Origin: Kiritimatiellales bacterium
Lineage (GTDB): Bacteria; Verrucomicrobiota; Kiritimatiellia; Kiritimatiellales; Pontiellaceae
DNA: 7,303 nt
Direction of reading: 5' to 3'
Assembly: GCA_015486775.1 (NCBI GenBank)
Contig: WFRA01000117.1
Coordinates: 1-7,303 of the forward strand
A model generated the notes under the pieces. The model did no database searches. It saw nothing but the letters and a program-made list of their open reading frames with translations, and had not been told where the DNA came from. Position numbers and translations under genes: made by a program. The first letter of the stretch is position 1. The number at the start of each line of letters is the position of its first letter. Below, piece after piece: positions 1 to 4,400 of this stretch.

Positions 1-1120
1 ATCCCCGGCCGGGGCCGACGGGGATGCCCTGGTGGCGCGCCCATTGGATAAAGTCCGCCACCACCAGAAAATAGTTAATATAGTTGGTTTTTTCGATCAC
101 CCCGACTTCATATTCGAAGCGGGTCTTGATGGTCTCCTCCTCCTCGTTTTTGGGATGGTCGAGGTCTTCGATGCCATAGAGCTTTTTTAGCCCCTCGCGC
201 CCGAGGTGGATGAGGTATTCCTTGTCGGACTTAAATCCTTCCGGCAGCGGGAAAACGGGAAAGTGGAGATCCTCGGCCTTTTCGGGGAAGAAAAATTCGA
301 CATTGCAGCGCCGGGCAATCTCGACGGTGTTGGCGATGGCCTCGGGGTGGTCGGGGAAGAGGGCGGCCATCTCCTCGCCGCTTTTCATGTAGAACTGGTC
401 GCCCTCGTAGCGGTGGCGGGTGGTGTCGGCCACCAGGTCGTTGCGCTGGAGGCAGATGAGCACATCGTGCGCTTCGGCGTGCTCCTGACGGATGTAGTGG
501 ACATCGTTGGTGGCCACCAGCGGAAGGCCGGTGCGCCGGGCAATCTCGACAATATTGGGATTGGCCGTTTTTTGGTCGGCCAGCCCGTGATCCTGGATTT
601 CGAGGAAAAAATTGTTTTCGCCCAGGATTTCGGAATATTCGCGGGCGAGTTTTTCGGCCTTGTCGAGGTCGCCATCCTTGCAGGCCTCGGTCACTTCGCC
701 GCGCAGGCAGGCCGAGAGGCCGATGAGGCCGCGGGCATATTTCCGCAGCATCGCCTTGTCGATCCGCGGTTTGTAGTATTGCCCCTCCAGGTGGGCGGTC
801 GAGACCAGCTTGACCAGATTTTCGTATCCCTCCTGCGTCTCGGCCAGCAGCACCAAGTGCATGTTGTTGCGCTGGGAGGAGCGCTCCTCGATCCCGTGGC
901 GGGCAAGGTAGACCTCGCAACCAATGATCGGCTTTATACCGTTGCTATGCGCAGTCTTGTAAAAATCCACTGCGCCGTAGAGCACGCCGTGGTCGGTGAT
1001 GGCCAGGTGCTGCATGCCCATCTCCTTGGCGGCTTTCATGGCCTCCTTAATCTTGATGGTGCTGTCGAGCAGGCTGTAGCTGGTGTGGAAATGCAGATGG
1101 CAAAACGGGGTATGGCTCAC
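1..1120 (-). CDS. dnaE: DNA polymerase III subunit alpha (N-terminal part, cut by window edge)
   Basis: This is the catalytic subunit of the replicative DNA polymerase, acting in the cytoplasm at the replication fork. The 373 visible codons have no stop and cover the PHP domain (about 1-285) and the start of the polymerase palm, ending in VGPGRG at 368-373, which leads into the conserved GPGRGS loop. DnaE proteins are usually around 1,150 residues, so about two thirds lies outside the window. All nine usual PHP metal ligands can be seen: H10, H12, D19, H44 (in ITDHG), E69 (GCEVY), H88 (NMHLVLL), C138 (SACLRGE), D206 and H208 (TNDVHY). The GTG start at 1120 was chosen because FCHLHFHTSYS then sits at the usual N-terminal position, GGGAG lies 9 bases upstream, and no in-frame ATG was seen in the roughly 100 bases upstream that I read. 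It is transcribed away from the large plus-strand gene. The family is certain; the choice of dnaE over polC follows from the PHP domain being at the N terminus with no exonuclease insert. Confidence 0.97.
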   Translation of the reverse strand, partial: MSHTPFCHLHFHTSYSLLDSTIKIKEAMKAAKEMGMQHLAITDHGVLYGAVDFYKTAHSNGIKPIIGCEVYLARHGIEERSSQRNNMHLVLLAETQEGYENLVKLVSTAHLEGQYYKPRIDKAMLRKYARGLIGLSACLRGEVTEACKDGDLDKAEKLAREYSEILGENNFFLEIQDHGLADQKTANPNIVEIARRTGLPLVATNDVHYIRQEHAEAHDVLICLQRNDLVADTTRHRYEGDQFYMKSGEEMAALFPDHPEAIANTVEIARRCNVEFFFPEKAEDLHFPVFPLPEGFKSDKEYLIHLGREGLKKLYGIEDLDHPKNEEEETIKTRFEYEVGVIEKTNYINYFLVVADFIQWARHQGIPVGPGRG

Positions 1121-1129
1121 GGAAATTTT

Positions 1130-1134
1130 CTCCC
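1130..1134 (-). promoter_or_regulatory. Ribosome binding site of dnaE
   Basis: Read on the minus strand, GGGAG ends 9 bases before the GTG codon at 1120-1118. It supports GTG as the start. The frame stays open upstream, so the Shine-Dalgarno site and family alignment decide the start. Confidence 0.65.
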
Positions 1135-1366
1135 AAAGGTTGGAAGAACGAAGGTAGGATTTGGCGGTCGGAATGGCCAGATGAAAATGGGAGCAGAGTG
1201 ACCATCGCAATACAAGATTGTGAATTGTGGGGAATTCGTGTGTTTTTTCTTGTTTGCGGGGGTGACTGTCCATAGCCTGTTACGCATGTCAGGGTAGGTC
1301 GGACAGGATTTTCTCTTTGTCAGCCAGCTTGGCCGTTTGCTTTGTGTTGTGTTTGTGAGACTATGT

Positions 1367-1375
1367 GAGGAAGGG
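1367..1375 (+). promoter_or_regulatory. Ribosome binding site of the large surface-protein gene
   Basis: GAGG at 1367-1370, extended by AAGGG to 1375, lies just upstream of ATG 1378 with 7 bases between GAGG and the start. An in-frame ATG at 1363 is followed at once by TGA (1366-1368), so translation of this frame cannot begin earlier. A second ATG at 1384 is possible, but its spacing to the site is longer. Confidence 0.8.
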
Positions 1376-1377
1376 CT

Positions 1378-1461
1378 ATGAAGATGTATGCTTATCGGTC
1401 TGTTCGCTTGTTTGTTGGTGCCGCTCTCTTTCTCGCCCTTGGCGAAAGCGCGTTCCCGGCC
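1378..1461 (+). other. Sec signal peptide (residues 1-28)
   Basis: The n-region carries K2, R7 and R10. A hydrophobic stretch LFVGAALFLAL (11-21) follows, then a short polar c-region ending in FPA, with likely cleavage between A28 and T29. There is no cysteine near the cleavage site, so this is not a lipoprotein signal, and there is no twin-arginine motif. Confidence 0.85.
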
Positions 1462-4400
1462 ACGCTCTATTCCTCCGACTTTGAATCCGGCGCTGGGCCG
1501 GAGTGGTCGGCGACCAACCTCAACAGCGATGTCATCGATCCGTTCACGGTGTTCAGCGGCCGCTTCGGGAACGATTCGCAGATCCTGACGGCGAGCAATC
1601 TGGTGGTGGGTGCCGACTATAGCCTCTTTTTCGATCTCTACATCATCGATTCGTGGGATGGGGGGAACGACCGCTTCAACGTGGATGTGGCGGGCACCAA
1701 CTTGTTCAACGAGTCTTTCCACTACAACGGCACCAGCCAAAGCTATCCCTATTCGCCGGATGTCGGCCCGGCCAATTATGGATTTTCCGGGTACAACGAT
1801 TCGATCTACCGCAATGTGGAGGTTGCCTTCCAGGCGGTTTCAAATGTACAGCAGATCGTCTTCTACGGATCGGGGCTGGAGTCGCTGGACAACGAATCGT
1901 GGGGGATCGACAACGTGGCAATCCAGGACTATGCGGCAACCACGATCTCGGGCACCTCGCTGCCTTCGGGCTCTTCGGCGGCGGCCATCGCCTGGTTCAC
2001 GGTCACGGCGGATCGCGCCCTGATGGAATCGTCGGCCACCAATGCCGCCAACTTCGATCTGCGCGCGGCGGGCGTGGATGGCCTGTTCGACACGGCGGAC
2101 GACTCGGTCTACACCCTGGTGCCGAGCTATGGCGGCGGAAAGAGCATAACCTTCTCTATCGATGGTGCCGTTCCACTGCAATACGGAAGCTACCGCTTCC
2201 AGACTTCGACCAATCTGCTCGATAGTGCCGGTGTGGCGGTGGATGCGTTTACCCAAAACTTTACTCTGGCGGAGACTGCGGCGGGGCGGGTGGAGGATCT
2301 GAGCAACGATTCGCTGGCGGAAGCGGACACCCTGATGCCGCTGGTGGAATCGCCGGCCTCCGGCGGTTTCCTGACAGCGCATGGATCGGGTTCCTTTTCG
2401 TCGGCGTCGGACGACGACTACTGGAAGTTCGAGGCGGAGGCGGGCGACGTGATCACCGCCTGGGTCGAGGTGGACCGCTCGGATGTGCAGCCCTATCTCT
2501 ATCTCTACAACGCGGCGGGCGGCCAGCTGACCTATGCCAACAACTGGACCTGGTATTCGCGGATACAGAACTACACCATCACCGCGCCGGGAACCTACTA
2601 CCTGAAGGTGGATCCCTACAATGACCGGAGTCCGGCACCGTCTTACACCCTGCGGCTGGACGTGGGGCGCAACCGCCCGCTGGAGGCCGAGGCCAACGAT
2701 ACCCCGGCGCAGGCCAACGTGCTGGCTTGGGCACTGGACGGAAGCTCGCTGAAGGCGAAAAGCGCCGGGGCGCTGGTGCACTCCGACGATCTTTTCAACC
2801 TCGGTTTCGTGAATGTCGGCAACGCGATGTCGGTCAACGTACGCTTCCCCGTGGAAAGCACGCTGGATGCGGCAAACCTGACCGCCAGCATCGAGATGGG
2901 CGACGGAACCGTACTCTACTCTACCAATCTGGCGGTCTTTGCCTACGATTTCACCACCAATGCCGTGCACTACCTGCGCCTGCATTCGGATTCCGGAAAA
3001 GATGTGCTCGGGCAATATGTGCTCGATCTGACGTTGCTCGACTCGGGTGCTCCGCAGCTTGCAAGCTCCACACTTCCAATGGCTGGAACAACCAACTCGG
3101 CGATCATCGACCGCTTTTCCGCCACGTTTTCGGAATACATGAATCTGGATACGGTAACCAATCCGGCTTCTTTCCGCCTCTCCTCGTCCGGTGCGGATGG
3201 CATCTGGGGTAACGGCGACGACGAGATCTATCCGCTGACTCCCAGCTATACAGAAAATACTTTGACGGCGACATTCGGCATCGAGCAGGGGCCGCTCCAG
3301 CCGGAGCGCGACTACCGCTTCGAGGCCAACACCAACTTGGAGGATCGTGTGGGGAACGCGCTTTCTCCCGTCTACCAGCAGGCGTTCCGCATCGAAGGCA
3401 TCCCGAACTATACCGTCGAAAACCGGAACAATAATACGGCGGTCTTCGCCACGCCGCTGGGTACCTCCACCAATCTGGCTGGCGGCTCCTTCGCGCAGCT
3501 GCAGGTTGCAGGGGTTGGCGACAATCCGCAGGATGTGGCTCTCGCTGATTTCAACGGGGATCTTGTTCCGGATCTTGTGTCGGCCAACTACAGTGCGGAC
3601 ACCATCAGCATTCTTTACGGCAACGGGGACGGCACCTTTTCCTTTGCGACCAACCTAGTGGCCGGGGATGGCCCAAGGGCGGCAACGGTGGGGAACTTCA
3701 ACGGCGACGGATATCTGGACATTGCCGTGGCCAACGAGCTGTCGGACAGCGTCAGCCTCTTTTTCGGGACCGCCTCCGGCCAGTTCCAATCCACGAACAG
3801 TTTCCCCTGCGGCGACGCACCGTTTTCGATTGTTTCCGGGGACATGGATGGCGACGGGAACGCGGATTTGGTCGTCGCCAACAAAAATGAAGGCGGAGCT
3901 GTGCTCTTCTATGGCGACGGGAGCGGCGGTTTTTCTCTCCCGCCCTTGGTCAGGTATATCGAAACAGCGGACTCGGGAAGCAGCTTTGCCGAGGTCGGGA
4001 CGGCCCAAGGATGGCGAGGCGATGACTCTTGGTGGGAAGTCGGCGGTTTCCCGTTCGCCTTTCCCTTCTACACCAACACCTACACGAACTGCTATGTGGA
4101 CAGCAACGGGAACATCACCTTCGACCACGGTTCCTCCGCCACGGGCGGGAGCGTTTCGTCGCTGAAGACCCGGGCGGTTGCCAGCCCCCTTTGGTCGGAT
4201 TTGCGCACGGACGGCGACGCGGCCAACGATGTCTATGTGGACACGCAGGGCGACCACATCACGATTCGCTGGAAAGGTGCCTACTACAGCGGGGGAGCGC
4301 CGGTCAACTTTTCCGCCTCGCTCTACTCCAACGGCGTGATCCGCCTTGCGTACGGAGCGGGCAACGCGAACGGCGGCTTTATTGGAATCGGGGCGGGGGA

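Larger units (their letters stand above)
1121..1377. other. Divergent intergenic region between dnaE and the large surface-protein gene
   Basis: These 257 bases separate two divergent start codons and must hold the promoters of at least the first gene on each side. The region is less GC-rich than the genes, with a T-rich run around 1241-1255 and a G/T-rich tract at about 1336-1358. I looked for sigma70-like -35 and -10 pairs on both strands and found none good enough to report. The best rightward attempt, TTGCGG at 1254-1259 followed by TGTTAC at 1278-1283, is poor at the -10. No clear operator palindrome, riboswitch or terminator hairpin was seen. Confidence 0.7.

Noticed and set aside
3..14. 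A perfect 12-base GC palindrome, CCCCGGCCGGGG
   Set aside because: It falls in the codons for the conserved GPGRG loop of DnaE and is explained by GC-rich codon choice. It has no T-run and is within a gene.
206..1201. A 331-codon plus-strand open frame starting at 206
   Set aside because: It is the antisense shadow of dnaE. The minus-strand frame matches the whole PHP domain of DNA polymerase III alpha.
1254..1283. A possible rightward promoter, TTGCGG and TGTTAC
   Set aside because: The -10 hexamer matches only three of six consensus positions and the spacing is 18. It is not distinguishable from chance in a region of this size.
1322..1335. A short inverted repeat GCCA-GCT-TGGC upstream of the large gene
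   Set aside because: The stem is only four base pairs with a three-base loop and no T-run, which is too weak to call an operator or terminator.
1840..3015. A 391-codon open frame on the minus strand
   Set aside because: It is antisense to Ig1, PPC1 and PPC2, whose plus-strand translation matches known domain families. The minus product is rich in R, H, G and V with no recognisable motif and no ribosome binding site of note.
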